Source of the DNA: Rhodopseudomonas palustris
GTDB lineage: Bacteria; Pseudomonadota; Alphaproteobacteria; Rhizobiales; Xanthobacteraceae
Length of the DNA stretch: 64,000 bases
Direction: 5' to 3'
Assembly (NCBI GenBank): GCA_016215605.1
Contig: JACRJB010000030.1
Coordinates: 37,404-101,403 of the forward strand
In this document: positions 1-9,257 of the stretch, in pieces
Position numbering within the stretch: the first letter of the stretch is position 1
Layout of the letters: every line of letters begins with the position of its first letter
Notes under the pieces: model-generated
Told to the model about the DNA's origin: nothing
What the model saw: the letters and a program-made list of their open reading frames with translations, nothing else
The model's database searches: none
Translations under genes and position numbers: made by a program

Positions 1-1221
1 GGTGACGCCGACCGGCTCGGCCGGCAGCAGGCTGTCGAGCGGCGTCCGCCAGATCGAGGTGGTCGAGGCGTAGTCCGGTCCGGCCGACACCAGCACCGCG
101 CCGCCGTTCTTCACATAGCGGGCGATGTTGTCGAAATAGGCGATCGGCAGCACGCCCTGGCGGGCGTAGCGATCGAAGATGATCAACTGAAATTCGTTGA
201 TCTTCTGCTGGAACAGCTCGCGGGTCGGAAACGCGATCAGCGACAGTTCGTTGATCGGCGTGCCGTCCTGCTTCTCCGGCGGCCGCAGAATGGTGAAGTG
301 AACGAGGTCGACGCTGGCGTCGGACTTCAAGAGGTTGCGCCAGGTGCGCTCGCCGGAATGCGGCTCGCCCGACACCAACAGCACCCGCAGCTTGTCGCGC
401 ACGCCGTCGATCGACACCACGGCGCGGTTGTTGACCGTGGTCAGTTCGTTCTCGACCGGCGAGGCCTCGATCTCGACGATGTTCGGGCCGGCGTGCTTGA
501 TGTCGACGTCGACATTGATGGTCTGGCCGCTGGCGACGCTGCGCTCGCTCAGCGTCTCGCCGTCGCGGCGGATCACGACGCGGGCGCGCTCGCCGCTGAT
601 GCCCTGATCGTCGAGCCGGTAGGTGATGGTCTGGGTCTGGCCGACGATGCCGAAGCGCGGGGCGGCGACGATCGCGATGCGGCGATCGCGTTCGTTGCTG
701 CGGCCGGTGATCAGCGCGTGCACCGGCGCCTGGAAGCCGAGCGCCGCGGCATTGGCCGGAACGTCGTGGACGCGGCCGTCGGTGATCAGGAAAGCGCCGG
801 CGACCCGGTCGGTCGGCACGTCGGACAGCGCCGAGGTCAGCGCGCCGAACAGCTTGGTGCCGTCGGTCTCGCCATCGGCCTGGCCGGCCTCGACGACGCG
901 GACCTCGACGCCCTTGAGCTGCTTCAGCCGCTCGACCAGCGCCTGCTTGGCCTGCTCGGCCTCCTGGGTGCGGCTGCCGAAATTCTGGCTCGGGCTCTTG
1001 TCGACGACGACGGCTGCGACGCTCGACAGCGGCTCGCGCTCCTCGCGGGTGAAGGACGGGTTGGCCAGCGCCAGCACGATCAGCGCCAGCGCCGCGATCC
1101 GGACCAGCGCCCCGCGCGAGCGCCCCAGCAGCAGCACGAGCGCGATCACCGCAATCGCGACGAGCGCAACCCACAGCACGGCCGCAGGAACCAGAGGCGC
1201 GAAGGCGATGCCGTATTGCAT
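1..1221 (-). CDS. Large membrane protein with glutamine-amidotransferase-like domain (partial, 3' end outside window)
   Basis: Reading the minus strand from the ATG at 1219-1221 gives an open frame that runs off the window edge, so about 407 N-terminal residues are visible. Two hydrophobic helices lie at about residues 8-27 and 35-50. A Ser/Asp-rich region with 'VVVDKSPSQNF' looks like a degenerate von Willebrand A segment. From about residue 280 the chain ('LRVLLVSGEPHSGERTW', then 'FQLIIFDRYARQGVLP') resembles the type 1 glutamine-amidotransferase-like fold found in these Bat-operon membrane proteins. It lies 145 bp downstream of the DUF4159 gene on the same strand, behind a palindromic repeat, and is probably the last gene of the MoxR-DUF58 operon. 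Its biochemical role is unknown; homologues are only called membrane protein. Confidence 0.75.
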   Translation of the reverse strand, partial: MQYGIAFAPLVPAAVLWVALVAIAVIALVLLLGRSRGALVRIAALALIVLALANPSFTREEREPLSSVAAVVVDKSPSQNFGSRTQEAEQAKQALVERLKQLKGVEVRVVEAGQADGETDGTKLFGALTSALSDVPTDRVAGAFLITDGRVHDVPANAAALGFQAPVHALITGRSNERDRRIAIVAAPRFGIVGQTQTITYRLDDQGISGERARVVIRRDGETLSERSVASGQTINVDVDIKHAGPNIVEIEASPVENELTTVNNRAVVSIDGVRDKLRVLLVSGEPHSGERTWRNLLKSDASVDLVHFTILRPPEKQDGTPINELSLIAFPTRELFQQKINEFQLIIFDRYARQGVLPIAYFDNIARYVKNGGAVLVSAGPDYASTTSIWRTPLDSLLPAEPVGVT

Positions 1222-1241
1222 CAAGTACTCCCTTTGCTGCC

Positions 1242-1342
1242 GTCATTCCGGGGCGCGCCTCTCGGCGCGAACCCGGAATCTAGAGGTTCAGGGCATCTCG
1301 GGATTCCGGGCTCGCGAGCTGCGCTCGCGCCCCGGAATGACG
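1242..1342. repeat. Palindromic intergenic repeat, family A (copy 1)
   Basis: This starts with GTCATTCCGGGGCGCG and ends with the reverse complement CGCGCCCCGGAATGAC, with an inner inverted pair around 'cccggaatc'/'gattccggg'. The same ends recur at 32457-32636 and 40537-40638, always between genes. It would fold into a long hairpin in RNA. No coding content is seen. Confidence 0.85.
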
Positions 1343-1366
1343 TGTGGACGGCGGAATGACCTTGCA

Positions 1367-4192
1367 TCACTGCCCCAGCCGCTCGATCAGGGCCGGCGCA
1401 TGCACCTGGTCGGCTTTGTAGTTGCCGGTCAGGGTGTACATCACGATGTTGACGCCGGCGCGGAAGGCGAATTCGCGCTGGCGCGGTTCGCCCGGCGTCA
1501 GCGGCAGCATCGGCTGGCCGTCGGGCCGCATCGCCCAGGCGCCGGCGAAATCGTTCGAGGTGATGATGATCGGCGACACGCCGTCGCCGCCGCGCGCCGG
1601 CCGCGCAGTGTCGTCGTCGTCGCTCTCGCGCGGCAGGGTTTCGACCCAGGTCTCGCCGGAGGTGAAGCGGCCAGGGAAGTCGCGCAGCAGATAGAACGTC
1701 TTGGTCAGCACGTGCTCGCGCGGCACCGGCTCGAGTTCGGGCACGTCGAGCGACGACAGCACGTTGCGTAGCGTCAGCATCCCCGGCGTCTGCGAGGCGC
1801 CGTTCGGGCCCGCCGGCGCCTCGATCGCGTCGCGGGTGTCGAAGATCACGGTGCCGCCCTGCTTCATGTAGGCGTCGATCTTGTTGAGCGCGTCCTGCGG
1901 CGGCTTCGGCGCGCCCGCGATCATCGGCCAGTAGATCAGCGGGAAGAACGACAATTCGTCGCGCGCCGGATCGACGCCGATCGGCTCGCCGGCTTCCAGC
2001 GCGGTGCGCTGCGCCAGAAACAGCGTCAGCCCGTTCATCCCGGCTTTGACGATCTGGTCGACGTCGGCATTGCCGGTGATCACGTAGGCAAGATGGGTCT
2101 GCGACGTCGCCTTGATGGCGAAGTCGTCCTTCGGGCCGTCGGCGTAGGACGGCTGAGGCATCGTCGCCAGCGGCAGTGCGAACAGCAGCGCCAGTGCGGT
2201 GGTCACCGCGCGACGGCGCCGCATCAGCAGCGCGGCGAGGCCGCCGCCGATCAGCGCCACGATCAGCGCGTCGAGCCCGAACAGCCCGAGCGCGGAGGCG
2301 AGCAGCATGCCGCGCAGATCGCGCGGCTCGGCATTGGTGTAGTTCGCGCGCCGCGCCGCGATCGCCGCGGTGTCGAGCGGCGCGATGCGGTCGGCGGACG
2401 CCAGCGTATTGACGGCGATCGGGCCGTCGGCGGGACCGTAGAAGCCGGGCGGATGATCGGCGCTGCCGCGTTCCCGCCAGTCGGTCGGGATCGGCTTGGC
2501 CGAGGCCGGCGGCGGTCCGAACGCGCCGAAGCCGTCGAGCGTCCGCAGCGGCGCTACCGTCTCTGCGGCATTGGCCTCGGCGGCGACGCCGGCGCCCGGC
2601 GTCGAGGTGTAGCCCGACATGTCGACCAGCCTCCGCAGCATTTCGACGAAGGTGCCGGACATCGGCAGGTCCGACCAGCGCATGTCGGCGCTGACGTGGA
2701 ACAGCGTCACCAGACCCTTGCCGCGATGCTCGCCGGTGACCAGCGGCGTGCCGTCGGCGAGCGAGGCCCAGCTCTTGGTCGCCAGCACCGCGTCGGGCTC
2801 GGCCAGCACCTGGCGGTTGACGGTGACGTCGGGCGGCACCGCGATCCCCGCGAACGGCCCATCGGCGGCGAACGACGCGAGATGCTGCGGCTTTTCCCAG
2901 GTCAGGCTGCCGCCGAGACTGCGGCCGCCATTGCGCAGCTTCACCGGCACCAGATCGTCGTCGGTCTGCCGCGCGAGGCGGGGGCCGGCGAACCGCACCA
3001 GCACGCCGCCCTGCTCGATCCAGGCATCGAGCCGCTGGCGTAGTTCCGGCGACAGCGCGCCGACATCGGCCATCACCATCATCGGCAGCTTCTGATCGAG
3101 GAATTGCGTGATGACCTGCTGCGGCGCGGCGCGGTCGCCGAGCCGGACGTCGGCGAATGGCGACAGCGCGCGGGCGAGATAGAAGGTCGGTGCCAGCAGC
3201 GGCTGCGCGGTGTCGGTGCTCGCGCCGGAGACGATGCCGATGGCGCGGCGGCGCCAGCGCTTGTCGAGCAGCTGCACCGCGCCGGCGGAGCGCTCGCCGG
3301 CGATCTCCAGCCGTGCAATGTCGTTGCGCAGCTCGACCGGCAGTTCGAACGCCGCATCGGTCTCGCGATCCAGCGGCGGGAAGTTGAAGCGCGCTTCGCC
3401 GATCGGCGCGCCCTTGGCGTCGAGTGCGCGCACCGTGCCGGTGTCGATGCCGCCCGCCTGCGCGCGCAGCACCTTCACCGTCATCTTGGCGGCGGCGTTC
3501 TCGGCAGCGGCGAGGGCATGCGCCGGCGGCGCGCCGCCTTCGACGATGGTGACGCTGCGGTTCTGCACCAGCTTGTTCAGGCCTTCGACGAATTCGCTGC
3601 CGCGGCCGGTGTCGACGCCGTCGGTCAGCCAGACGATCTCGGCGTCGGCGGAGGTCTTCAGGAAGCGCTCGATCGGCGCCAGCGCTTCGACGCGCTCGAC
3701 CGCATAGGGCTTCGGCGAAAGCTGGCGCAGCGACACCCGTGCGGTGCCGGCCGGCATCAGCACCGGATCGCGGGTCGCTTCCGACAGCGGCACCAGCGCC
3801 ACCGCGCGACGCGAACTGTCGGCCTCGGCGATCAGTTCGTCGGCGGCCTTGATCCGCATCTCCCAGTTCGACGCCGAGCTCCAGCCGTCGTCGAGCAGGA
3901 TCAGCAGCGGGCCGGCGCTGTTGCCGGCGGCGGTCTGCGGATTCCAGATCGGGCCGGCGAGCGCGATGATCACCAGCGCCGCGGCGAGCATCCGCAGCGC
4001 GGTCAGCCACCACGGCGTGCGCGACGGGGTTTCTTCCTTGGGCGAGATATCGAACAGCAGCCGGGTCGGCGGGAAGTCGATCCGGCGCGGCCGCGGCGGC
4101 GTCACGCGTAGCAGCCACCACAGCGCCGGCAGCGCGAGCAGGCCGATCAGCAGCAGAGGTTGGGCGAAGGACAAAGGCAGACCGCCGATCAT
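1367..4192 (-). CDS. DUF4159 membrane protein with N-terminal BatA/aerotolerance domain
   Basis: The 941-residue protein begins with the BatA-type double helix (TM at about 9-27 and 64-82, with 'RIDFPPTRLLFDI' between), continues with a von Willebrand A-like region ('LLILLDDGWSSASNWEMR'), and has two more membrane helices near 628-650 and 665-683. A DUF4159 domain of about 255 residues follows ('SFFPLIYWPMIAGAP', 'KQGGTVIFDTRD'). Its ATG overlaps the stop of the DUF58 gene by 4 bases, the arrangement of a translationally coupled operon moxR-DUF58-DUF4159. By family precedent these proteins form a membrane complex served by the MoxR ATPase, linked to envelope stress or aerotolerance in other bacteria; no substrate can be named from sequence. 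Confidence 0.88.
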   Translation of the reverse strand: MIGGLPLSFAQPLLLIGLLALPALWWLLRVTPPRPRRIDFPPTRLLFDISPKEETPSRTPWWLTALRMLAAALVIIALAGPIWNPQTAAGNSAGPLLILLDDGWSSASNWEMRIKAADELIAEADSSRRAVALVPLSEATRDPVLMPAGTARVSLRQLSPKPYAVERVEALAPIERFLKTSADAEIVWLTDGVDTGRGSEFVEGLNKLVQNRSVTIVEGGAPPAHALAAAENAAAKMTVKVLRAQAGGIDTGTVRALDAKGAPIGEARFNFPPLDRETDAAFELPVELRNDIARLEIAGERSAGAVQLLDKRWRRRAIGIVSGASTDTAQPLLAPTFYLARALSPFADVRLGDRAAPQQVITQFLDQKLPMMVMADVGALSPELRQRLDAWIEQGGVLVRFAGPRLARQTDDDLVPVKLRNGGRSLGGSLTWEKPQHLASFAADGPFAGIAVPPDVTVNRQVLAEPDAVLATKSWASLADGTPLVTGEHRGKGLVTLFHVSADMRWSDLPMSGTFVEMLRRLVDMSGYTSTPGAGVAAEANAAETVAPLRTLDGFGAFGPPPASAKPIPTDWRERGSADHPPGFYGPADGPIAVNTLASADRIAPLDTAAIAARRANYTNAEPRDLRGMLLASALGLFGLDALIVALIGGGLAALLMRRRRAVTTALALLFALPLATMPQPSYADGPKDDFAIKATSQTHLAYVITGNADVDQIVKAGMNGLTLFLAQRTALEAGEPIGVDPARDELSFFPLIYWPMIAGAPKPPQDALNKIDAYMKQGGTVIFDTRDAIEAPAGPNGASQTPGMLTLRNVLSSLDVPELEPVPREHVLTKTFYLLRDFPGRFTSGETWVETLPRESDDDDTARPARGGDGVSPIIITSNDFAGAWAMRPDGQPMLPLTPGEPRQREFAFRAGVNIVMYTLTGNYKADQVHAPALIERLGQ

Positions 4193-5130
4193 GCGCCGAG
4201 CCCCGCTTTGACGCCGCGCTCGACGCCCTTGGCGGTGGTCATGCCGGCGTGCAGGAACAGCAGCAGCTCGGCGGCCGAGCGGCTTGTGGTGTGAGTCGAG
4301 AACAGCCAGTCGAGCTTGCCGGTCTCGGTCCGGATCGTGTCGCGATGTGCCGCGACCAGAGCCACGTAGTCGGTCGCCCAGGTCTCGGCGCGGCCCGCCG
4401 TGATCGCGCCGCCGCCTTCGGGCTCGACGAATTCGACGCGGCCGGCGAACGGAAAGCTCTCTTCGGACGGATCGACCACCTGCACCAGCGAGCCGTGCGC
4501 GCCGGAGGCCGACAGGCCGGCCAGCATCTTCTGTATATCGCCGATCGGCGACCAGAAATCCGACAGCACCACGATCTCGGCCAGTGACGACGGCACGAAG
4601 GACGGCGGCAGGCTGTCGCGCGTATGGGTGTCGTGCAGAATCGCCTGCGCCATCTTGTCGATCACATTGTTACTCGAGGTCGGGTTCATCAGCCCCGGAA
4701 CGCCGACGCGCTCGCCGCCCGCGACCAGCAGTTCGGCCAGCGCGAAGGTGACGATCAGCGCGCGTTCGAGCTTGCTGTCGCGCACGCCCTTCGACGCATA
4801 GGCCATCGAGGCGGAGCGGTCGGGCCACAGCCAGACGGTGTGCGCGGCTTCCCACTCCAGTTCGCGGACGTAGAGATGATCGTCGCGCGCCGAGCGGCGC
4901 CAGTCGACGTTCTGTCCCGGCTCGCCGGAGACGAAGCGGCGATACTGCCAGAAGTTCTCGCCGGCGCCGGCGCGGCGGCGGCCGTGCAGACCGTGGGTGA
5001 CGTTGTTGGCGATGCGGCGGGCTTCGAGCATCAGGCGCGGCAGCGACGCGGCGAGCGACCGGCTTTCGCCATCCGCGCGCCTGACTGCCAGCGTCTCCTT
5101 GTTCGGCTGCTCGGGCGCCTGCGCCATCAA
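4189..5130 (-). CDS. DUF58 domain-containing protein (MoxR partner)
   Basis: A 313-residue soluble protein. The DUF58 signature is clear: 'GENFWQYRRFVSGEPGQ' followed by 'VDWRRSARDDHLYVRE', then 'AHTVWLWPDRSASM', a von Willebrand A-like strand with the DxSxS pattern (D-R-S-A-S). DUF58 proteins are encoded next to MoxR ATPases and are thought to act with them in assembling or activating membrane or metal-containing complexes. The start overlaps the moxR stop by 4 bases and the stop overlaps the DUF4159 start by 4 bases, so the three genes are almost certainly one transcript. Confidence 0.92.
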   Translation of the reverse strand: MMAQAPEQPNKETLAVRRADGESRSLAASLPRLMLEARRIANNVTHGLHGRRRAGAGENFWQYRRFVSGEPGQNVDWRRSARDDHLYVRELEWEAAHTVWLWPDRSASMAYASKGVRDSKLERALIVTFALAELLVAGGERVGVPGLMNPTSSNNVIDKMAQAILHDTHTRDSLPPSFVPSSLAEIVVLSDFWSPIGDIQKMLAGLSASGAHGSLVQVVDPSEESFPFAGRVEFVEPEGGGAITAGRAETWATDYVALVAAHRDTIRTETGKLDWLFSTHTTSRSAAELLLFLHAGMTTAKGVERGVKAGLGA

Positions 5131-6131
5131 CCGATCCGGCTCTTGAGCTGCCGGATCACGTCCGGAATGGTGCGGCCTTCGGCGCGCGCCGAGAAGGTCA
5201 GCGCCATACGATGCTTCAGCACCGGCTCGGCGAGGTCGAGCACGTCGTCGATCGACGGCGCCAGCCGGCCATCGAGCAGCGCGCGGGCGCGCACCGCCAG
5301 CATCAGCGATTGGCTGGCGCGCGGGCCGGGGCCCCAGGCGATCAGCTTGCCGAGATCGCCGGCCTCCGGACCCGGACGCGCTGAGCGTACCAGCGACAGG
5401 ATCGCCTCGACGACGGAGTCGCCGACCGGCAGGCGGCGGACCAGCCGCTGCGCCGACACCAGCATCTCGCTGTTCATCGACGCCTTCGGCGCGCTCTGCT
5501 CGGCGCCGGTGGTGTCGAACAGGATGCGGCGCTCGGCGTCGCGGTCCGGATAGTCGACGTCGATCTCCATCAGGAAACGGTCGAGCTGTGCTTCCGGCAG
5601 CGGATAGGTGCCTTCCTGCTCCAGCGGGTTCTGGGTGGCGAGCACGTGGAACGGCTTCGGCAGATCATGCCGGGCGCCGGCGACGGTGATGTGCTGCTCC
5701 TGCATCGCCTGCAGCAGCGCCGACTGCGTGCGCGGGCTGGCGCGGTTGATTTCGTCGGCCATCAACAGTTGCGCGAACACCGGGCCGGCGATGAAGCGGA
5801 ACGAGCGCTTGCCGGCGGCGGTCTCGTCCAGCACTTCGGCGCCGAGAATGTCGGACGGCATCAGATCGGGCGTGAACTGCACGCGCTTGGCGTCGAGCCC
5901 GAGCACGACGCCCAGGGTTTCCACCAGCTTGGTCTTGGCGAGCCCGGGGACGCCGATCAGCAGCGCGTGGCCGCCGGCGAGGATCGTGACCAGCGTGTTC
6001 TCGACCACGCGGTCCTGGCCGAAGATGACGGTGGCGATCGCCTCCTTGGCGGCGCGAACGTCGGCTGCGACCTGTTCGGCAGAACGCACGATGACGTCTT
6101 CGAGCTTCTCGACACTGTCCGCGCCTGCCAT
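5127..6131 (-). CDS. MoxR family AAA+ ATPase
   Basis: A 334-residue AAA+ ATPase of the MoxR/RavA clade. The Walker A motif is the usual MoxR variant 'GVPGLAKTK' at about residues 60-68; Walker B/DE is 'LLMADEINRASP' near 125-136, followed by 'LLQAMQE'. Sensor and lid sequences ('ATQNPLEQEGTYPLPEAQLDRF') match the family. It is the first gene of a minus-strand operon with DUF58, DUF4159 and a further membrane protein, and its promoter must lie in the 243 bp between 6132 and 6374, shared with a divergent DUF1285 gene. The likely role is a chaperone-like ATPase working on its VWA/DUF58 partners. Confidence 0.93.
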   Translation of the reverse strand: MAGADSVEKLEDVIVRSAEQVAADVRAAKEAIATVIFGQDRVVENTLVTILAGGHALLIGVPGLAKTKLVETLGVVLGLDAKRVQFTPDLMPSDILGAEVLDETAAGKRSFRFIAGPVFAQLLMADEINRASPRTQSALLQAMQEQHITVAGARHDLPKPFHVLATQNPLEQEGTYPLPEAQLDRFLMEIDVDYPDRDAERRILFDTTGAEQSAPKASMNSEMLVSAQRLVRRLPVGDSVVEAILSLVRSARPGPEAGDLGKLIAWGPGPRASQSLMLAVRARALLDGRLAPSIDDVLDLAEPVLKHRMALTFSARAEGRTIPDVIRQLKSRIG

Positions 6132-6374
6132 TCGGTCTCTCCTGTCGACGCTTCGGAAACACCCGAGCGCGGGTTGCGTGCGATCGCCGTCGCCATGCTA
6201 GGCTGTTCGCCCCGGAGAAGCGAAGGCCATGGTTTCATTGACCAAATCTTTCCCCACATTATGGGCAACGCGATGTTGCGCGCATCACGATGTGGAGAGG
6301 CGAACCGCGCCGCACGTTGGAGCTTATCGTGCAGCTATCGTGCCAAACCGGGAGTGCAAGGGTCAGTGAAAACA

Positions 6375-6986
6375 ATGGCGAACCAAGGGCAGGGCGCGAA
6401 CCGCGATCTCGACGGATTGACCAAGGTGGCGCGCGAGGCGGCCGACGCCGCGACGAGCGGCAGGGGCCTGCCGCCGGTGCATCTGTGGAATCCGCCGTTC
6501 TGCGGCGATCTCGATATGCGCATTGCCGGCGACGGAACCTGGTTCTATCTCGGCACGCCGATCGGCCGGCCGGCGCTGGTGCGGCTGTTTTCCACCATCC
6601 TCAAGCGCGAGAACGGCAAGCACTTCCTGGTGACGCCGGTCGAGAAGGTCGGGATCAAGGTCGACGACGCGCCGTTCCTGGCGGTCGAGATGGCGAAGGA
6701 CGTGGATTCGCGCGGGCCGCTGCTGCGCTTCCGCACCAATGTCGACGACTGGGTCGCCTGCGACGCCGATCACGGGCTGCGCTTCGAAGCCGCGGCAGAC
6801 GGCGGGATGGTGCCGTATCTGCACGTTCGCGGCGATCTCTGGGCCAAGGTGACGCGGGCGTTGTATTACGATCTGGTTGACATCGGCGAGGAGCGGGTGG
6901 TCGATGGTCGTCCGAGATTTGGAATTGCTTCGGGCGGCGCGTTCTTCACGATGGCCGATGCGGAGCAGATGAGGGAAGCATTTTGA
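6375..6986 (+). CDS. DUF1285 family protein
   Basis: Chosen start is the ATG at 6375, which gives 203 residues; the open frame extends far upstream through the moxR gene but without coding character. The protein shows the DUF1285 pattern: 'LWNPPFCGDLDMRIAGDGTWFY' region, 'GRPALVRLFSTILKRE', 'YFLVTPVEK'-like strand and 'DVDSRGPLLRFRTNVDDW'. The function of DUF1285 is unknown; the fold is described as beta-rich and the family is widespread in alphaproteobacteria. It is followed without a gap by the Nudix gene (stop and next start overlap), so it is probably co-expressed with the CoA pyrophosphatase and the CCA-adding enzyme. Confidence 0.88.
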   Translation: MANQGQGANRDLDGLTKVAREAADAATSGRGLPPVHLWNPPFCGDLDMRIAGDGTWFYLGTPIGRPALVRLFSTILKRENGKHFLVTPVEKVGIKVDDAPFLAVEMAKDVDSRGPLLRFRTNVDDWVACDADHGLRFEAAADGGMVPYLHVRGDLWAKVTRALYYDLVDIGEERVVDGRPRFGIASGGAFFTMADAEQMREAF

Positions 6987-7660
6987 ACGAGCCGATGATG
7001 GGGATTGAGTCTGCCTCGGGCAGCATCAGTTCGGCCGACTTCTTCGATCGCGCTCACCGGCGGCTGCGGTTCGACGTGCCGCCCGCGCTGACCGACGCCA
7101 GCGTGATTCCCGCCAGCGGCGATCACGGCACCGACAGGATGTTGCGCCTGATCGCGGAGGAGCGGCCGATCCGCCCGGCCGCGGTGCTGATCCCGGTGAT
7201 CGAGCACGCCGAGCCGACCGTGCTGCTGACGATGCGCGCCGCGCATCTCAACGATCATGCCGGCCAGATCGCGTTTCCCGGCGGCAAGATCGACGCCACC
7301 GACAACTCGCCGCTCGACGCCGCGCTGCGCGAGGCCGAAGAGGAAATCGGCCTCGACCGATCCTATGTCGAACCGATCGGCTATCTCGACGTCTATGGCA
7401 CCGGCTTCGGCTTCCGCATTCTGCCGACGGTGGCGCGGGTGCGGCCGGGGTTCGAACTGACCATCAACAAATCCGAAGTCGACGACGCCTTCGAAGTGCC
7501 GCTGTCGTTTCTGATGGATCCCGGCAATCACCAGCTGCACAGCAAGGAATTCCGCGGCGCGCAGCGCTCCTACTACGCGATGCCGTTCGCCGAACGTTAC
7601 ATCTGGGGCGCCACCGCAGGCATCCTGCGGATCTTGTACGAGCGGATCTGCCTGCCATGA
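6983..7660 (+). CDS. Nudix hydrolase, CoA pyrophosphatase type
   Basis: A 225-residue Nudix protein. The Nudix box is intact: 'GGKIDATDNSPLDAALREAE' followed by EEIGL, matching GX5EX7REUXEEXGU with a short insertion usual in CoA pyrophosphatases; the upstream 'HAGQIAFPGG' is the NuCoA motif that marks CoA diphosphatases (NudL/YeaB). It should cleave CoA to 3',5'-ADP and phosphopantetheine. The start is uncertain: TTG at 6983 overlaps the DUF1285 stop (TTGA), and ATG codons in frame lie at 6995 and 6998. The stop overlaps the next gene's ATG (ATGA). Confidence 0.9.
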   Translation: MNEPMMGIESASGSISSADFFDRAHRRLRFDVPPALTDASVIPASGDHGTDRMLRLIAEERPIRPAAVLIPVIEHAEPTVLLTMRAAHLNDHAGQIAFPGGKIDATDNSPLDAALREAEEEIGLDRSYVEPIGYLDVYGTGFGFRILPTVARVRPGFELTINKSEVDDAFEVPLSFLMDPGNHQLHSKEFRGAQRSYYAMPFAERYIWGATAGILRILYERICLP

Positions 7661-7920
7661 TCCGTGCCATTCTGACGGAAGTCGCGGTTTTCCTCATCCC
7701 CTTCGTGCTCTACGCGGCCTTCCTGGTCATCACGCGTTCGGCGCTGATGCACCGTTCGTCCTGGCCGCTGCGCGTCGTCGGCTGGCTGCTGCTGTCGGCG
7801 CTCGCGCTGGTGATCCTCAGCCTGCTGCTGCTGGTGCACTACTCCGGCGCGCCGCCGGGCACGACCTACGTGCCGGCGCATATCGAGGATGGCCGGCTCG
7901 TGCCCGGAGTCGAAAAATGA
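7657..7920 (+). CDS. DUF6111 small membrane protein
   Basis: An 87-residue protein with two predicted membrane helices, at about residues 8-25 and 38-62, and a short C-terminal tail ('GTTYVPAHIEDGRLVPG'). It is recognisable as the DUF6111 family found in Rhizobiales between a Nudix hydrolase and the CCA-adding enzyme. Both ends overlap neighbours by 4 bases (ATGA), indicating translational coupling. No function is known; the tail reads like a periplasmic or cytoplasmic anchor segment rather than an enzyme. Confidence 0.85.
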   Translation: MIRAILTEVAVFLIPFVLYAAFLVITRSALMHRSSWPLRVVGWLLLSALALVILSLLLLVHYSGAPPGTTYVPAHIEDGRLVPGVEK

Positions 7921-9173
7921 GCGGCGCGGCGGTGCGACCCGACGCGCCGTGGCTGCACGTCGGCCCGGCCGCCCGGGTTCTCGCACTGCTCAATGGCGAC
8001 GGCGAGGAGGCCCGCGTCGTCGGCGGCGCGGTGCGCAACGCGCTGCTGGAGCTGCCGATCGGCGACGTCGACATCGCCACCACGGCGCTGCCCGAGGAGG
8101 TGATCCGCCGCGCCCGCGCTGCCGGCATCAAGGCGGTGCCCACCGGCATCGAACACGGCACCGTCACGTTGGTGCTTGACGGTCACGGCTTCGAAGTCAC
8201 CACGCTGAGGGAAGACGTCGAGACCTTCGGCCGCAAGGCCAAGGTCGCGTTCGGCCGCGACTGGGTGCGCGACGCGCAGCGCCGCGACTTCACCATCAAC
8301 GCGTTGTCGATGTCCGCCTCCGGGCTGGTGCACGATCATGTCGGTGGCCTCGAGGATATCGCCGCACGGCGGGTGCGCTTCATCGGCGATCCGGACCAGC
8401 GCATCGCCGAGGATTATCTGCGCATCCTGCGATTCTTCCGGATTCACGCGGCCTACGGCGTCGGTGCGCCGGATCGGGACGGGCTGCTCGCCTGCATCTG
8501 CGGCCGCGCCGGCCTGGCCACGCTGTCGGCCGAGCGGATGCGGATGGAGATTCTCAAGCTGATGGTTGCAGATGGCGCGCTGGAATCGGTGGTGGCGATG
8601 GCCGATGGCGGCCTGCTGCTCGCCGTGCTCGGCGGTGTCACCTATCCGGGAACCTTCGCGGCGATGATGGCCGCCGAGGCGGCGCTCGGCCTCGACGCCG
8701 ACCCGGTGCGGCGGCTCGGCGCGCTGGCGGTCGCGGTCACCGAGGACGCCAAGCGGCTGTCGCAGCGGCTGCGGCTGTCGAACGTCGAGACCAAGCGGCT
8801 CGACTCGATGGGACATCGCTGGTGGCGGCTCGCCGGCATGGACGAGGCGACCGCCCGGCGCCGGCTGTATCGGCTCGGCGAGCCGCGTTTTCACGACCGC
8901 ATGATGCTGGCCTGGGCCCGGGCCGGGCGCCACGCCGATCCGGCGCCGTGGCGCGACCTGATCGCGCTGCCGCAGCGCTGGCGCGCGCCGGCGTTCCCGC
9001 TGAAAGCCGCCGATTTCATCGCCCGCGGCTTCGTCGCCGGCCCCGCGCTCGGCCACGTGCTGACGTTGGCCGAAGACGCCTGGCTGGCCGCGGATTTCCC
9101 GGTCGAGGAGAGCCGGCTGCAGACGATCGCCGACCAGACCGCGGCACGGTTCGCCCGCGATCATCTGCTGTAG
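7917..9173 (+). CDS. cca: CCA tRNA nucleotidyltransferase
   Basis: This 418-residue class II nucleotidyltransferase adds or repairs the 3' CCA end of tRNA. The head domain has the polymerase-beta-type motif 'VVGGAVRNALLELPIGDVDI' with the catalytic GDVD near residue 50, then 'RRDFTINALSM' near residue 121 and 'RVRFIGDPDQRIAEDYLRIL' for the neck and nucleotide-selecting region. The C-terminal half is the helical tRNA-binding body, shorter than in HD-domain enzymes. The start overlaps the DUF6111 stop (ATGA). In this organism it is the terminal gene of the DUF1285-Nudix-DUF6111 group. Confidence 0.95.
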   Translation: MSGAAVRPDAPWLHVGPAARVLALLNGDGEEARVVGGAVRNALLELPIGDVDIATTALPEEVIRRARAAGIKAVPTGIEHGTVTLVLDGHGFEVTTLREDVETFGRKAKVAFGRDWVRDAQRRDFTINALSMSASGLVHDHVGGLEDIAARRVRFIGDPDQRIAEDYLRILRFFRIHAAYGVGAPDRDGLLACICGRAGLATLSAERMRMEILKLMVADGALESVVAMADGGLLLAVLGGVTYPGTFAAMMAAEAALGLDADPVRRLGALAVAVTEDAKRLSQRLRLSNVETKRLDSMGHRWWRLAGMDEATARRRLYRLGEPRFHDRMMLAWARAGRHADPAPWRDLIALPQRWRAPAFPLKAADFIARGFVAGPALGHVLTLAEDAWLAADFPVEESRLQTIADQTAARFARDHLL

Positions 9174-9257
9174 CCGGTCGCCGAAACCGGCGCGGCCCCG
9201 GACCACCGCCAGGGCCGCGCGACTTCACGGAAAGTGCCGAATTCGGCCGAAGGGTGC

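Noticed and set aside
1221..4121. A 966-codon minus-strand frame alternative to the DUF4159 gene
   Set aside because: It is a shifted frame of the same DNA with Arg/Ala-rich composition and passes through a family A repeat; the 941-residue frame has BatA and DUF4159 domains.
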